Source: Acaryochloris sp. CCMEE 5410 (lineage in GTDB: Bacteria > Cyanobacteriota > Cyanobacteriia > Thermosynechococcales > Thermosynechococcaceae). From it: 64,000 nucleotides of DNA. Both the position numbers and the translations under genes were made by a program. Below are positions 26,724 to 36,537 of this stretch, piece after piece. The notes under the pieces are model-generated. The model ran no database searches. It was not told the DNA's origin and worked only from the letters and a program-made list of their open reading frames with translations. How positions within the stretch are numbered: the first letter of the stretch is position 1; every line of letters begins with the position of its first letter. Where the stretch lies: contig NZ_AFEJ02000001.1 in assembly GCF_000238775.2 (NCBI RefSeq), positions 930,001 through 994,000 on the forward strand, in the 5' to 3' direction.

Positions 26724-27200
26724 TTACAACATAATCGTCGTCGCTTCATTCTCATCTAATAGAGATGAGCAACCATATTGAGTAATCTGCGAAAAATCAG
26801 CCAAGGAATCCTCTTTAGTTATGATCTGACTAGATGAATAAAAAACCGCCTTGACCACCCCTCCAAACAAAATTCGATCGCCATTCACTAGAGTATGTCT
26901 TTGAACACGGCTGCCATTGACAAAAACACCATTAAAGCTCGATTTGCCTTCAACCACCCCATCAATCAGTTCATATTGATAAGTTCCTTGACTTAAATCA
27001 GATATCTTCTCCACAGTGGCATGGATACGGGAAATCATATCATTGGCTACAACAATATCACTGGATGAATCTCGACCAATGGTGTACTTCCAGTTCATTA
27101 ATGTGACTATTTTTTTAGGCTTTGTGTTAATAACAAGATAATGATGCTGCTTGAAGTGATGTGTTTGTTGATACATACTATTTCTGTATATGCATATCAA
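26724..27200 (-). CDS. FHA-domain protein
   Basis: 158 residues if ATG 27200 is used; internal Met codons at residues 9 and 35 are alternatives. The FHA domain spans about residues 35-120: YTIGRDSSSDIVV, then ISRIHATVEK (the GR...SR.H signature), SSFNGVFVNGSRVQ and LVNGDRILFG. It binds phosphothreonine peptides. The tail (LDENEATTIML) contains TT that could itself be phosphorylated. A second FHA protein with a kinase domain is encoded at 32102-33328 and may be a partner. A CRP-like site lies 72 bp upstream. Confidence 0.85.
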   Translation of the reverse strand: MICIYRNSMYQQTHHFKQHHYLVINTKPKKIVTLMNWKYTIGRDSSSDIVVANDMISRIHATVEKISDLSQGTYQYELIDGVVEGKSSFNGVFVNGSRVQRHTLVNGDRILFGGVVKAVFYSSSQIITKEDSLADFSQITQYGCSSLLDENEATTIML

Positions 27201-27616
27201 ATACCTAAGATCTTTCTTGAGATACTTAATATAATTGTTGTTCTATTACAATAATTTCTAGGGATATTGAACGTGATTTATATCACATTTCCCCGCAAAA
27301 ACTCTTAAGCCACCAAATATAGTCAGACCTCGCTTAAAAATAATTAATTTTATATTCGTTGTTAGAACTTAAAAAATTACTTAGACTAAAATCGTCAATT
27401 CAATATCTACAGAAATCCACCCAATTCTGGCCAAATCATAGTCAGAATTGAGCATGGTAACACTTAAGATAAACTGGCTTAAAAAATAACCCTGCATAGC
27501 TGCATTAACCTTGGCAGTTCATAAAGGAATCAATGTAACCCACAAATGCCAATCAAGAGACATGTCTGTCAATTATGGGCAGATTATCGTTGGGATTCTG
27601 ACACCATACGTAAAAT
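27201..27616. other. AT-rich intergenic region between the FHA and 27617 genes
   Basis: Apart from the CRP-like palindrome at 27272-27287 I see no feature. Plus-strand frames here overlap the 27617 gene and look accidental. Confidence 0.45.
27272..27287. promoter_or_regulatory. CRP-like (SyCRP1-type) binding site candidate
   Basis: CGTGATTTATATCACA fits TGTGA-N6-TCACA with one mismatch and is a near-perfect palindrome. It lies 72 bp upstream of the FHA gene start (27200), suitable for cAMP-receptor control. Confidence 0.45.
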
Positions 27617-27946
27617 TTAGCTTTGGTCACTGGCTGTTGGAGGATCAGGCACTTCAGGAGGCGGTACCTTTTGCAGATAAGGTTCAATGGGCACCACAGT
27701 TGTCATTTTGTTGAGAATGGCCTCAATTTCGCTCAGATATTCACATTGAAATCGATCCTGGGTAGATAGAACCCGCCGCAGAGCATCCACCACAATCTTC
27801 TCGCAAGCTTCTGCAGTTAACCCCATATCACTCTGATGCCCAACTATAAAGTGATGTAAGAAATATGCGTATCCTCCCGTCATTAATCCCTGTAGCAGCG
27901 TATTTTCTTGCCTGAGGGCTTCTAGTTCTTGTTCAAGATTTTCCAT
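27617..27946 (-). CDS. Conserved hypothetical protein with coiled-coil start
   Basis: 109 residues from ATG at 27946 (MENLEQELEALRQENTLLQG); ATG at 28003 would add 19 residues. A leucine-zipper-like helix opens the protein, followed by GGYAYFLHHFIVGHQSDMGL and a Pro-rich end (VPPPEVPDPPTAS). No membrane segment. Family not recognised. Confidence 0.6.
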   Translation of the reverse strand: MENLEQELEALRQENTLLQGLMTGGYAYFLHHFIVGHQSDMGLTAEACEKIVVDALRRVLSTQDRFQCEYLSEIEAILNKMTTVVPIEPYLQKVPPPEVPDPPTASDQS

Positions 27947-28128
27947 AGTACTTGGTGAGGGAAGGAGACAATTGACATCATGGTCCAATCCAAATTCTTT
28001 CATGAAAGCTGCTATGGATACCAGTATTAGTCCTTAGACATGCTGGTGATTGAGGATCTCAGGCCAAAATTGTGTTGCTTGTGTCAGTTCTGATTACGAT
28101 AGATAAGGCATGACGAATGGAATAAAAG

Positions 28129-28740
28129 ATGATCAAACGTTGGTTTGCGATCGCACTATTATCTCTAATCACTTGGCTAGGCCCCATCAGCATGGCCGCT
28201 CAAGCTCAAGACCTGGCCAAGGCCACCTTTGCGGGTGGTTGTTTCTGGTGTATGGAGAAGCCTTTCGATGTGATCGATGGCGTTGTTTCCACCACATCAG
28301 GGTATACCGGGGGCAAAAAAATGAATCCTACCTATAAAGAGGTATCGTCCGGGAAAACGGGTCATGCGGAATCCGTACAGGTGGAATATGACCCCAGCAA
28401 AGTCAGCTATGAAACCCTGCTAGAGACATTTTGGACCAATGTTGATCCCTTGGATGCCGGGGGACAATTTTGCGATCGCGGCGACCAATACCGCACCAAT
28501 ATCTTCTACCATTCAGACGAGCAAAAAGCTCTCGCCGAAAAATCTAAGGCTGAAATAGATAGCTCTGGTAAATTTGCGACGCCCATCGTCACGGAAATTG
28601 TCGGTGCAGAAACCTTTTATCCTGCAGAAGACTATCACCAAAACTATTATCAAACCAATTCCAACTGGTACCGCTTTTATCGATACAGCTGTGGCCGAGA
28701 TCAGCGGCTCACTAAACTCTGGGGAGAAGATAACAGCTAA
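28129..28740 (+). CDS. msrA: Peptide-methionine (S)-S-oxide reductase, exported form
   Basis: 203 residues. The first 27 residues (MIKRWFAIALLSLITWLGPI...) form a signal peptide. The active-site motif FAGGCFWCMEKPFD follows near residue 34, then GYTGG, GHAESVQVEYDP, CDRGDQYRTNIFYH and AEDYHQNYY, all MsrA hallmarks. It repairs oxidised methionine using thioredoxin-type reductant, here probably in periplasm or lumen. No msrB is fused. Neighbours are unrelated. Confidence 0.95.
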   Translation: MIKRWFAIALLSLITWLGPISMAAQAQDLAKATFAGGCFWCMEKPFDVIDGVVSTTSGYTGGKKMNPTYKEVSSGKTGHAESVQVEYDPSKVSYETLLETFWTNVDPLDAGGQFCDRGDQYRTNIFYHSDEQKALAEKSKAEIDSSGKFATPIVTEIVGAETFYPAEDYHQNYYQTNSNWYRFYRYSCGRDQRLTKLWGEDNS

Positions 28741-28764
28741 TCCAAATTCCCCTATCGAGGCAAG

Positions 28765-29364
28765 CTAGACATCGGCAGTCAGCCCGAGAAATTCAGATAA
28801 TCGTGCATAGGTTGTATCGATCACTCTATCGATCTCACTCCGTCTTTCCACGAAAGTGAAGGAAGCTGTTTCACTCGACTTCTGGATAATACTCACTCGA
28901 ATATGCGAGTAAATATTTTTACCAATCGGAAACCAACCAGATTTTTCTACCTGAATCACTTCGCACCTAGCAATATCCTGCAATCTGCCTTCTACTTTTT
29001 GGCGACGGAGGTAGCTGTTTTGTTCAATGACATATTGATCTTGAACTTTATCAAAATGGCATCGCAGAACCTTTCCCTGCAGAAGCCAAAGCCAGAATCC
29101 CAACACTGCAATTAGGCATCGAACCGGGATAAACGCCTGATGATTGAAAAAGTCATATCCACTGGAATCGGCCCAGAACAAATTGGAGAAGAAAGGCAAC
29201 AGCGAGAGCATTAGAATCCACAGTCCAATCCCACGCCCGGGGAAAGAGACATCTGCATCCAACATCAGGACTTGATCGTCTTTTTCAGTGACCCATAAGC
29301 CCACACGGGTACTCACTTGACGCATAAATGCCGCTTGGAACATACCCATTTGGTCTGAAAACAT
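28765..29364 (-). CDS. Membrane protein with PH-like cytosolic domain, unknown
   Basis: 199 residues. Two hydrophobic helices (GLWILMLSLLPFFSNLFW near residue 47 and RCLIAVLGFWLWLLQG near 82) are followed by a soluble domain of alternating strands (VLRCHFDKVQDQYVIEQ ... IARCEVIQVEK) ending in a helix, the layout of YcxB/PH-like domains. Family not named with certainty. It lies 88 bp downstream of the invertase gene on the same strand. Confidence 0.6.
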   Translation of the reverse strand: MFSDQMGMFQAAFMRQVSTRVGLWVTEKDDQVLMLDADVSFPGRGIGLWILMLSLLPFFSNLFWADSSGYDFFNHQAFIPVRCLIAVLGFWLWLLQGKVLRCHFDKVQDQYVIEQNSYLRRQKVEGRLQDIARCEVIQVEKSGWFPIGKNIYSHIRVSIIQKSSETASFTFVERRSEIDRVIDTTYARLSEFLGLTADV

Positions 29365-29452
29365 GAATGACTTTAATTTTTATCCTCGCCATTCCAAGGA
29401 TGCCCGATCATCAGAAAAGGACAGACAGGCGGCAAAATCGAGTTCAGCTCTA

Positions 29453-30808
29453 TCAGATTTCTGAGCTATCCTCTTCGTCAAAAATAAACGGAGCAATCTG
29501 CTCTGGATTGTCTTGGAGCAACGTCGCCAACAGAAAACTAGCAATGGTCCAAGTTTGATATTTCCGCGAAGATTTACCAACCAAACGTCCATTTTTACCG
29601 TCATAGTATTCAGGCCATTCGTCTTCTTCAAATCGGTAGGAAGCAGTCATCCAAGCCTGTTCACCTAATTTTTGGCGTTTAGTTTTAATGGCAGCCGCCA
29701 TCAGCATCCACAGCAAAACAGGCCAGCTACCGCCATTGTGATAGGACCAGGGGGTATTTTTAGGATCCGAGCCCGTGGTAATCCGCCACTCTAACCCATC
29801 CACCGCCGGAAAACAGATTTTCATGGGCATCCGCCCGACTAAATCGTCCCACTGTAGCTCAATTAAATCCATAATTTGTTGGCTCTGAGTCGAATCAGCC
29901 AGAGAAGTGATGATCGCCATTAAATTTCCCAAGGCAAAGAAGCGAAAATCCATTCGACTAGGGCCAAGGTTTCCAGCCAAACACCCTGCCCAGTCTGGCA
30001 TCCATTCTGTTAGCCAGTAAGGGATGGAATCAGGATAAATATTGAACTTATTCATCACTGACTCCCCAAATTGATCCCCCTTATAGCGGTGAATTTCATT
30101 GAGCTTGTCTAGATCCAGCCAATAGTAGTGGCGCACCCGAAATCTTAGTGCCTTCAAGCGTTCATCAATTTTTCGAATCCAGGCCGATCCTTCTGAAGTG
30201 GGGGTCAACAACTCCCTTGCAGATCGCAATGCCCCGTAAAACAACGCTTGGATTTCCAACGGATGGCCATCAATCCCCATGCGGCGATCAATCATACAGG
30301 CCGCATCAGGCACCAACAAAGTGGGGGACATCTCAAATTGTGGACTGAGACAAAGCTTGAAAATCAGATGCAACCCTTCCTGAAAATCAGATCGCTCCGC
30401 TAAAGCAGTATCTCCAGACGCTTTCACATAAGCCCGCAGGACGATAATCCACCACAAGCAAGAATCAATCGGTGTCACCCGACCAATCGCATGGTCGCCA
30501 AAGTCAGCCGTGAGATATTGACGATCTGCTTCCGATTGAACCTTAAAGCTGGCAGGCATCAGTCCTAAAGGAACCTCAAAGCCATCCACACGCCGAACCT
30601 GCTTTTGTAACCCTAAGGTCTCCACCAAAAAATTTTGAACAATATCATGTCGTTTTTGCAGCAAAAAGACGAAGGCGGAAGGGACAAAATCCCGCACAAA
30701 GCACTGATCGTAATTCAGGGCATCCGCTTCTGGATCCTGAGCAGCAATCGTGCCCACGGGCCGTTCCTGGTAGTAGATAATGGCAGACTCATGCAGCTTT
30801 TCTGCCAT
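29453..30808 (-). CDS. Alkaline/neutral invertase, glycoside hydrolase family 100
   Basis: 451 residues from ATG at 30808 (MAEKLHESAIIYYQERPVGT). GH100 features follow: DQCFVRDFVPSAFVFLL near residue 38 (general acid Asp), LMPASFKV, IGRVTPIDSCLWW, CMIDRRMGIDGHPLEIQALF and NTPWSYHNGGSWPVLLWML. It hydrolyses sucrose to glucose and fructose in the cytosol. The frame stays open another 25 codons upstream, but those codons belong to the end of an IS630 element inserted 20 bp before this ATG. Without the element an in-frame TGA would precede this start, so 30808 is the original start. Confidence 0.88.
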   Translation of the reverse strand: MAEKLHESAIIYYQERPVGTIAAQDPEADALNYDQCFVRDFVPSAFVFLLQKRHDIVQNFLVETLGLQKQVRRVDGFEVPLGLMPASFKVQSEADRQYLTADFGDHAIGRVTPIDSCLWWIIVLRAYVKASGDTALAERSDFQEGLHLIFKLCLSPQFEMSPTLLVPDAACMIDRRMGIDGHPLEIQALFYGALRSARELLTPTSEGSAWIRKIDERLKALRFRVRHYYWLDLDKLNEIHRYKGDQFGESVMNKFNIYPDSIPYWLTEWMPDWAGCLAGNLGPSRMDFRFFALGNLMAIITSLADSTQSQQIMDLIELQWDDLVGRMPMKICFPAVDGLEWRITTGSDPKNTPWSYHNGGSWPVLLWMLMAAAIKTKRQKLGEQAWMTASYRFEEDEWPEYYDGKNGRLVGKSSRKYQTWTIASFLLATLLQDNPEQIAPFIFDEEDSSEI

Positions 30809-30827
30809 TTGGAGAATCGGTAATTCA

Positions 30828-31972
30828 TACCAAATCCGACTCATTAACCCCCGAAATATCTCATCTGTCAAGCTGGCCACCAATGGTACTGCGTTAGAGC
30901 TTTAATGTCCGATTGCATGGTCATTAAAGTTCGACAGCGCTGCTCGAGAACATCTTCGAGGTCATCCAGGGTCTCAAAACACCGATTGGCCAGTGGTTCG
31001 TCCGCTAGCCGCCACAACCGTTCAGCGGGCTGTAGCTCTGGAGAATAGGGGGGTAAAACCTTCAGATGAATGCCAGGTGGCACCACCCGATTCTTACAGG
31101 TATGCCATCCGGCTCCATCGAGAACGAGAAGAATCTGTTTGTGCTTTCCCGCTCCAACTTGCTGAGCAAAGCTTTGTAGGGCTTGATTAAACCATTCTCC
31201 ATTGACCCGAGGCAGAATGAACCATTCGGTATTGCCAGTTGCGGGATGAACGAATCCATACAGATAGGTCCATTCATAGCGATGGTCCACCTCAGCAATT
31301 GGACGCTGACCCACAGGCGCCCAAATCTTTCGAATAATGGGTTTAAGGCCTAAACGATGTTCATCAAAAGACCAAACTTCGACCTGAGCATTAGGGTAGC
31401 GTCGCTCCAATTCTGCTTTGTACTCAGGCAGTTTTTTTAAAAGCGGCTTGGGCCTCTGGTTCACCTTTACGGTGGTGAGGACGTGGGCATTGCAGGGACT
31501 GCTCCAATCGCTTGAGATAGTCCCAACCTCGTTGGGGCCAAACCTTATCGACTCCTGTCATCTGAGCAATGACCTGGGCTACTTTAGGTCCGTTCCATAG
31601 ACCACCGTCGGCGGGTGGGTTTGTAGACGAGTCAACAATTGTGCACATTGGTCTTGAGTCAGAAGACTGCGAGATTGATGAGGTCGCTTATCTTTGCGTC
31701 GGTTGCGTAACCCATGGGCGCCATTGTGGTTATACTCCCTGACGATTTCTCGAGCGTAATCGTAGTTGAGACCGACCACTTGGGCTGCTTGAGTTAGCGT
31801 TGTTTGCTCACTGACGAGCCATAGTAGATGCCAGCGGCGCGATTCTACTGGGTCTTGGCTGGCTCGGTAATGAGACTTCAGCTCGTCAGGCGAAAAATGG
31901 GGTTTGAGATATAGTTTTCTTGGCATTCTCTAATTATGCATTATATCGGAGTTATATAAATCGGATTTGGTA
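30828..31972 (-). mobile_element. IS630-family element in the invertase 5' leader
   Basis: Element 30830-31970, flanked by TA at 30828-30829 and 31971-31972, the target duplication of IS630/Tc1. Terminal repeats CCAAATCCGA and TCGGATTTGG match exactly at the tips. Transposase reads toward the invertase gene. Confidence 0.88.
30868..31926 (-). pseudogene. IS630-family transposase in three frames
   Basis: N-terminal HTH part MPRKLYLKPHFSPDELKSHY with TLTQAAQVVGLNYDYAREIV runs to about 31600. A middle block reads DGGLWNGPKVAQVIAQMTGV and RGWDYLKRLEQSLQ. The C-terminal catalytic part reads VEVWSFDEHRLGLKP, QILLVLDGAGWH, LPPYSPELQPAERLWR (DDE/D). Two frame changes separate them: one near 31600 and one at an A7 run (T7 at 31432-31438) where six A would restore AAFKKLPEYKAELERR. 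Inactive as read unless slippage occurs. Confidence 0.82.
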
Positions 31973-32101
31973 TCAGACATCATGCCCCCTCAGCTAAAGC
32001 TGACCTTGATGGGAACAGGATTCCAAAACAGATGCTCCCGTTGGATAGTACTCAGGATACCCATCGAGCCGGAAGGATTATAATAACCGCGCAATCAGCA
32101 G

Positions 32102-33328
32102 CTAAAGACAGTTTTTCAGGGCTTGCTGCAGTTCTTTGGCACTTTGGAACCGATGATCCGGATGGGGATGGGTCACTTTTTCAATAATGGCTTTGATCTG
32201 AGTGGGAATGCTCAGGATATTGGCCAGTTCAATCCGATAGCCATGGCCCAGATTTTTGTAGAATTGCAGCGGACTTTGGCCTGTAATCAAAAACAAAAGG
32301 GTCGCACCGATACCGTAAAGATCCGATTGAATAGTAGGACGCCCTAATCCTTGTTCTGGAGCACTGTAGCCCTCAACAGCAATCCGGGTTCCAGGGACCA
32401 GACTTGCTTCTTTAACCGCACCAAAATCAATAATAAAAACTTGACTATCTCGATTTCGAACCAGAATATTACCGGGTTTCAGATCTCGATGAATAATCGG
32501 TGGATTATGACGATGAATATAGTCCAAAATGTCACAGGCTTGAATCATCCATGGCAGCACTTGATGGGGTGGCAACGGGCCATGTTGGTTCACCCACCGA
32601 TCTAAATCTTGGCCATGAATCAGCTCCATCACCAGATACTGTTTTTCGTTCTCGGTAAAAAAATCGTACAAGCGGGGAATACCAGCATGTTGCAAGGATC
32701 TCAACATCCGCGCTTCCCGTTTGAATAATTCCTGTGCTTTAGGAATTTTTTCCATATCGGCATTCATTTCCTTGAGCACCTGAAGCTGAGGTTTTCTACT
32801 CTGATCATCTAGGCGCCGCACCAAGAATGTAGTTCCCATGCCCCCCATACCAATGACCTTCAACACTTCGTAAGGACCAATTGTCTGGAGAACATTCAGA
32901 GATTGACCACAATGCACGCAAAAAAGGTTGCCAGGTAAATTCCCAAAATGGGAGCAGGAAGAACTCTGAGAGCGAGTGGTTGCGGATTGACGTTTGGCTT
33001 CAATCTCGTGGGGAAGTTGCTGCTGAAATCTCAAAATCGGGCCTGTCAATCCTAGCTGAATAATCGTGTCATTTTTAATTTCTGCCTGGTTCGTCAGCTT
33101 CCCGTTTACGAACGTTCCATTGCTGCCCAGACTCTTGATTTGCCAGGTAAAGGAGGACTCTATGCGTTTGATCAGGTGCAGTTCAAGATGATAACGAGAC
33201 ACCAGTATGTCTCTGAGAACAATGTGATTATCGGAAGAACGGCCAATATTAATTTGCTTAGACGTGGTGAATAGCCATTGTCTGATAGGAGCCTTATTAG
33301 TGGGATCAAGAAGGGTTAATGTAACCAC
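32102..33328 (-). CDS. FHA-domain serine/threonine protein kinase
   Basis: 408 residues. FHA domain (residues 1-105): INIGRSSDNHIVLRD, SRYHLELH, GSNGTFVNGKL. A short zinc-ribbon-like CSHFG...FCVHCG linker (about 124-140) follows, then a Hanks-type kinase: GMGGMGTTFLVRR (glycine loop), VLKEMN (Lys), HRDLKPGNIL (catalytic loop), IIDFGAVKE and GYSAPEQG. All catalytic residues are present and no membrane segment is seen. It lies 41 bp downstream of a PP2C phosphatase gene on the same strand, so kinase and opposing phosphatase are likely coexpressed. Confidence 0.93.
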   Translation of the reverse strand: MVTLTLLDPTNKAPIRQWLFTTSKQINIGRSSDNHIVLRDILVSRYHLELHLIKRIESSFTWQIKSLGSNGTFVNGKLTNQAEIKNDTIIQLGLTGPILRFQQQLPHEIEAKRQSATTRSQSSSCSHFGNLPGNLFCVHCGQSLNVLQTIGPYEVLKVIGMGGMGTTFLVRRLDDQSRKPQLQVLKEMNADMEKIPKAQELFKREARMLRSLQHAGIPRLYDFFTENEKQYLVMELIHGQDLDRWVNQHGPLPPHQVLPWMIQACDILDYIHRHNPPIIHRDLKPGNILVRNRDSQVFIIDFGAVKEASLVPGTRIAVEGYSAPEQGLGRPTIQSDLYGIGATLLFLITGQSPLQFYKNLGHGYRIELANILSIPTQIKAIIEKVTHPHPDHRFQSAKELQQALKNCL

Positions 33329-33369
33329 ATTGCAAAATTAATCAGTCAAGGATTATGAGTAGGGTCCCG

Positions 33370-35469
33370 TTAATAGGTCTGAGCAGATCGCTGAGGTTGG
33401 ACTCTCATCAGGATGGCAATGACCGTTATATTGTCGTGACCATTATGTTCATTAGCCAGCGTTACTAGCTCATTGACCCCTTGTTGCAAGGGAACTTGAG
33501 AGTTAAGCATGGGCAATAAGTATTGGTCACAGTGGACTTCCAGTAGGTGATTATCGGTTAATCCATCGGAACAAATCAACAATAAAGTATCTTCGGATGC
33601 CGTTAAGAGCTGGATATCTGGCTCTAATGCCTCATTCTCCCTAGGCCCTAAAGCTTGAGTGAGTTGATAGGCATCTGGCCGGGCATAAGCCACTGCAGGA
33701 TCGGTGCCTCGTTGAATCTCTCGTTGCCCCACCTCATGGTCCACGGTGATTTGCTCTAATCCAGATTGATGGGTCAAGCGATATAAACGACTATCACCGA
33801 CGTGAGCAATTTGAATATGCGTATCTTGCACCAGCGCCATCACTAAGGTGGTGCCCATCCGATTATTCCCCGCCTTCTCCTCATTCAGCTGAAAAAGAGC
33901 ATGGTTCGCTGCATAAATGGCGTCCTTCACCATCGCAGTATCAGGGAATTCAGTCTGCCAATGGGCTTGAAAATATTGCGTTAGGGTCTCCGTGGCCAAA
34001 GAACTCGCAATCTCTCCCCCCGCATGTCCACCCATACCATCACAGAGGATATAGAGGCCTTGACCAGACACTTGATTCTGATGGGGATTACAAATTTGTT
34101 GCAGTCGCTGATCAATCGCAAAATAATCTTCATTATGATGTCGATCTCGACCATCATCGGTTTGGCCCGCCGCCGCCAAATGAACCAACTGATTGGGTAA
34201 GATCAGGGTTGGCGCAGCACCCGTTTCAGCTCCTGAAGACTGGTGAACCTGGGTGGGAGTCGTAGAAGGCTGGAGGCTAGGCAGACGCTGACTTAATTCA
34301 TTTAAGTATTCCAGCAGCTCTGCTTGGGTAACATTTTCAGCCGATTGCAAATTATCCAACAAGGGCTGAAATTGCTCTAAAAGGGAGGCTCCTAATCCTT
34401 GCAATAAATCTAACCAGACATATCTTAAATCGTCCCAGGTCGGGGATTGGATGGAGGTACTCCCCTTTTCGGACTTGCCGGGCCAAAACTGACCAGGTTC
34501 AAATAGGAGTTGCTGAAGGCACAGGATTTGTCCCTGATCGACTTTCAAATTTTCTTTGTTGAGAACACTAGGCAAGCATTGCCAGGGTGCACAAACGACT
34601 GCAAAGTTCAGGGTTTGCTCTAACCAGTACAGAATTTGAGTGGGACTCGCCTGCCCCTCGGCAATGACTTCCTTTAATGAGGGTAAGTCAGCGCGGTTCT
34701 CTAATAAAATGACCGCCTGTTGTTCTGACTGCCAAGCATCATGAACATGAGGAAGTAGGAGAGGAAACTGTTGCCTCAAGGCTAAGTAGGGCTCTAGAAC
34801 GATCGGGAAAGGTAAAGGCTGCGCTTCCAAAAAACCTTTAATCGTTTCTGGTTGCCCCATGTCAGCGGGGTTGATGGCTCCCTCTAGCTGGTTCAGCATG
34901 ATCGCCAGAGGAGAAACCTGCAGTGGCTGCGTATCTAGAATCGTGAGTTCGAGATTGCCATTCTCTGCCAGTTTCGGGTCTTGAGGCACCATTGATGCCA
35001 ATAGCTGATATCGAGGATTCTGATCCAAAAAACTCTGGATAGCAGGAGACAGAGATGGAATCTTTGAGTCACTCGACTGCTCTAACACCGCTGTCGAGGA
35101 ACCAGAGAAACTGAGTTCCACAGTATCTATCTCTCCATCGGACTGATCACCCACTAAGCGTTCAATGGAGTCTAATAGCTCTTCTGTTGAAGGCTCCTCA
35201 TCCAAAAGGGCAACAGATTCTCCCATAGGAATCGTCTCGACTGCAGACAGCTCTGCCAGGGTGGGGGATGGGTCGAGGTTAGGAAGTGGGGTAATTAGCG
35301 TCCACCAGATTGTGCCGGTTAAATGATCACATTGGGGACAGTGAGTCACCTCAAAATCTACTAAATGTCCACAATTTGCACAGTGTTTTTGAGTCAGGGA
35401 AGTGCCACATTGTTGACAGAAACGATGATCGTCAATGTTGTGATAATTACACTGGGGACATTTAATCAT
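33370..35469 (-). CDS. PP2C-type protein phosphatase with zinc ribbons
   Basis: 699 residues. Two N-terminal zinc ribbons (CPQCNYHNIDDHRFCQQCG; CANCGHLVDFEVTHCPQC) are followed by about 400 residues without clear motifs, in part resembling a degenerate kinase-like module. The C-terminal PP2C domain starts near residue 440: GRDRHHNEDYF, LYILCDGMGGHAGGEIAS, AHVGDSRLYRL, LICSDGLTDN and GHDNITVI, with all metal-binding Asp residues. It would reverse phosphorylation by kinases such as its downstream neighbour. Confidence 0.92.
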   Translation of the reverse strand: MIKCPQCNYHNIDDHRFCQQCGTSLTQKHCANCGHLVDFEVTHCPQCDHLTGTIWWTLITPLPNLDPSPTLAELSAVETIPMGESVALLDEEPSTEELLDSIERLVGDQSDGEIDTVELSFSGSSTAVLEQSSDSKIPSLSPAIQSFLDQNPRYQLLASMVPQDPKLAENGNLELTILDTQPLQVSPLAIMLNQLEGAINPADMGQPETIKGFLEAQPLPFPIVLEPYLALRQQFPLLLPHVHDAWQSEQQAVILLENRADLPSLKEVIAEGQASPTQILYWLEQTLNFAVVCAPWQCLPSVLNKENLKVDQGQILCLQQLLFEPGQFWPGKSEKGSTSIQSPTWDDLRYVWLDLLQGLGASLLEQFQPLLDNLQSAENVTQAELLEYLNELSQRLPSLQPSTTPTQVHQSSGAETGAAPTLILPNQLVHLAAAGQTDDGRDRHHNEDYFAIDQRLQQICNPHQNQVSGQGLYILCDGMGGHAGGEIASSLATETLTQYFQAHWQTEFPDTAMVKDAIYAANHALFQLNEEKAGNNRMGTTLVMALVQDTHIQIAHVGDSRLYRLTHQSGLEQITVDHEVGQREIQRGTDPAVAYARPDAYQLTQALGPRENEALEPDIQLLTASEDTLLLICSDGLTDNHLLEVHCDQYLLPMLNSQVPLQQGVNELVTLANEHNGHDNITVIAILMRVQPQRSAQTY

Positions 35470-35698
35470 CCGTAAAAAATTAGTTTGCCTAGAATGGCGG
35501 ACAGTAACTATGGCAATGGTAACTAGTAATTAGAGGCTTGCACTCCGCTAAATTACGGAAGTTATTGTTACATTTGCTGTGACAAAATATAGCCTGTTAT
35601 TGAGTGATCCCACTATACAACTCACAATTATCTTCAACTGTAGATTGAAATTTGAAATGTTTTTGAGTATGCCAACGAATCAGGTTTGGTCCCTTGAG

Positions 35699-36295
35699 CT
35701 AGAGATGAGATAAATGGGTCAGGAATTGGAGTTGTTCAATTTCTGCGGGAGAAAGGTGGCGCCATTGGCCTGGCTGAAGATCCTGGAGTTGCAAATGTGC
35801 GATCGCAACCCGTACCAAACGTAAGGTTGGGAACCCCACAGCAGCCGTCATCCGACGAACCTGTCGATTTCGGCCCTCATAGAGCGTCATCGTCATCCAT
35901 GCCGTGGGGATATGCTTGCGAAAACGGACTGGTGGAGTCCGAGGGGGTAATAGAGGTGGCTCAGATAACAGTGAGGCTTGAGTCGGCCGCGTTCGATAGT
36001 TTCGGATCGTGACCCCCTGCTTAAGCTTTTGTAACGCAAGCTGATCGGGAATGTTCTCCACCTGAACCCAATAAGTCCGGGGATGTCGAAATTTAGGATT
36101 ACATAACTGATGCTGAAGACCACCATGATTGGACAACAAGAGTAACCCTTCACTATCCCTATCCAATCGCCCAACCGGATAAATATCTGGGATTGAAATA
36201 AACTCTTTTAACGTTGGATGCGACGTTTCTTGTCGATCCGTAAACTGGCTAAGGACCCCGTAGGGCTTATAGAACAAGATATGTTGCCAAGCCAT
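35699..36295 (-). CDS. rRNA pseudouridine synthase (RsuA/RluE type)
   Basis: 198 residues. [15 protein letters not shown] opens the catalytic domain; [17 protein letters not shown] near residue 38-54 holds the catalytic Asp; [10 protein letters not shown] and [15 protein letters not shown] complete the family motifs. No S4 domain is present, which fits RluE-type enzymes that modify 23S rRNA. Target base is inferred from the family. Confidence 0.9.
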   Translation of the reverse strand: MAWQHILFYKPYGVLSQFTDRQETSHPTLKEFISIPDIYPVGRLDRDSEGLLLLSNHGGLQHQLCNPKFRHPRTYWVQVENIPDQLALQKLKQGVTIRNYRTRPTQASLLSEPPLLPPRTPPVRFRKHIPTAWMTMTLYEGRNRQVRRMTAAVGFPTLRLVRVAIAHLQLQDLQPGQWRHLSPAEIEQLQFLTHLSHL

Positions 36296-36537
36296 TGCTG
36301 TCCGTTAGATTCCAATTTCACTGAATACATCTGACATTCCCTATAGGTATAGAACATCAGCGCTCGTTTCCAAACATCTCAAGTTATGGCATGAGCCCAG
36401 ACCATTTCTAGGCTCATTTAGTAAAGCTTAGTGACAGGTATAGTCTTAAGACCACCATTTATATCGTGCAAATACATCTCCTCACCCTAGAAATCACTTA
36501 GGATAGGCTGGTGATTAACGCGTCTCAAAGGCCATAG

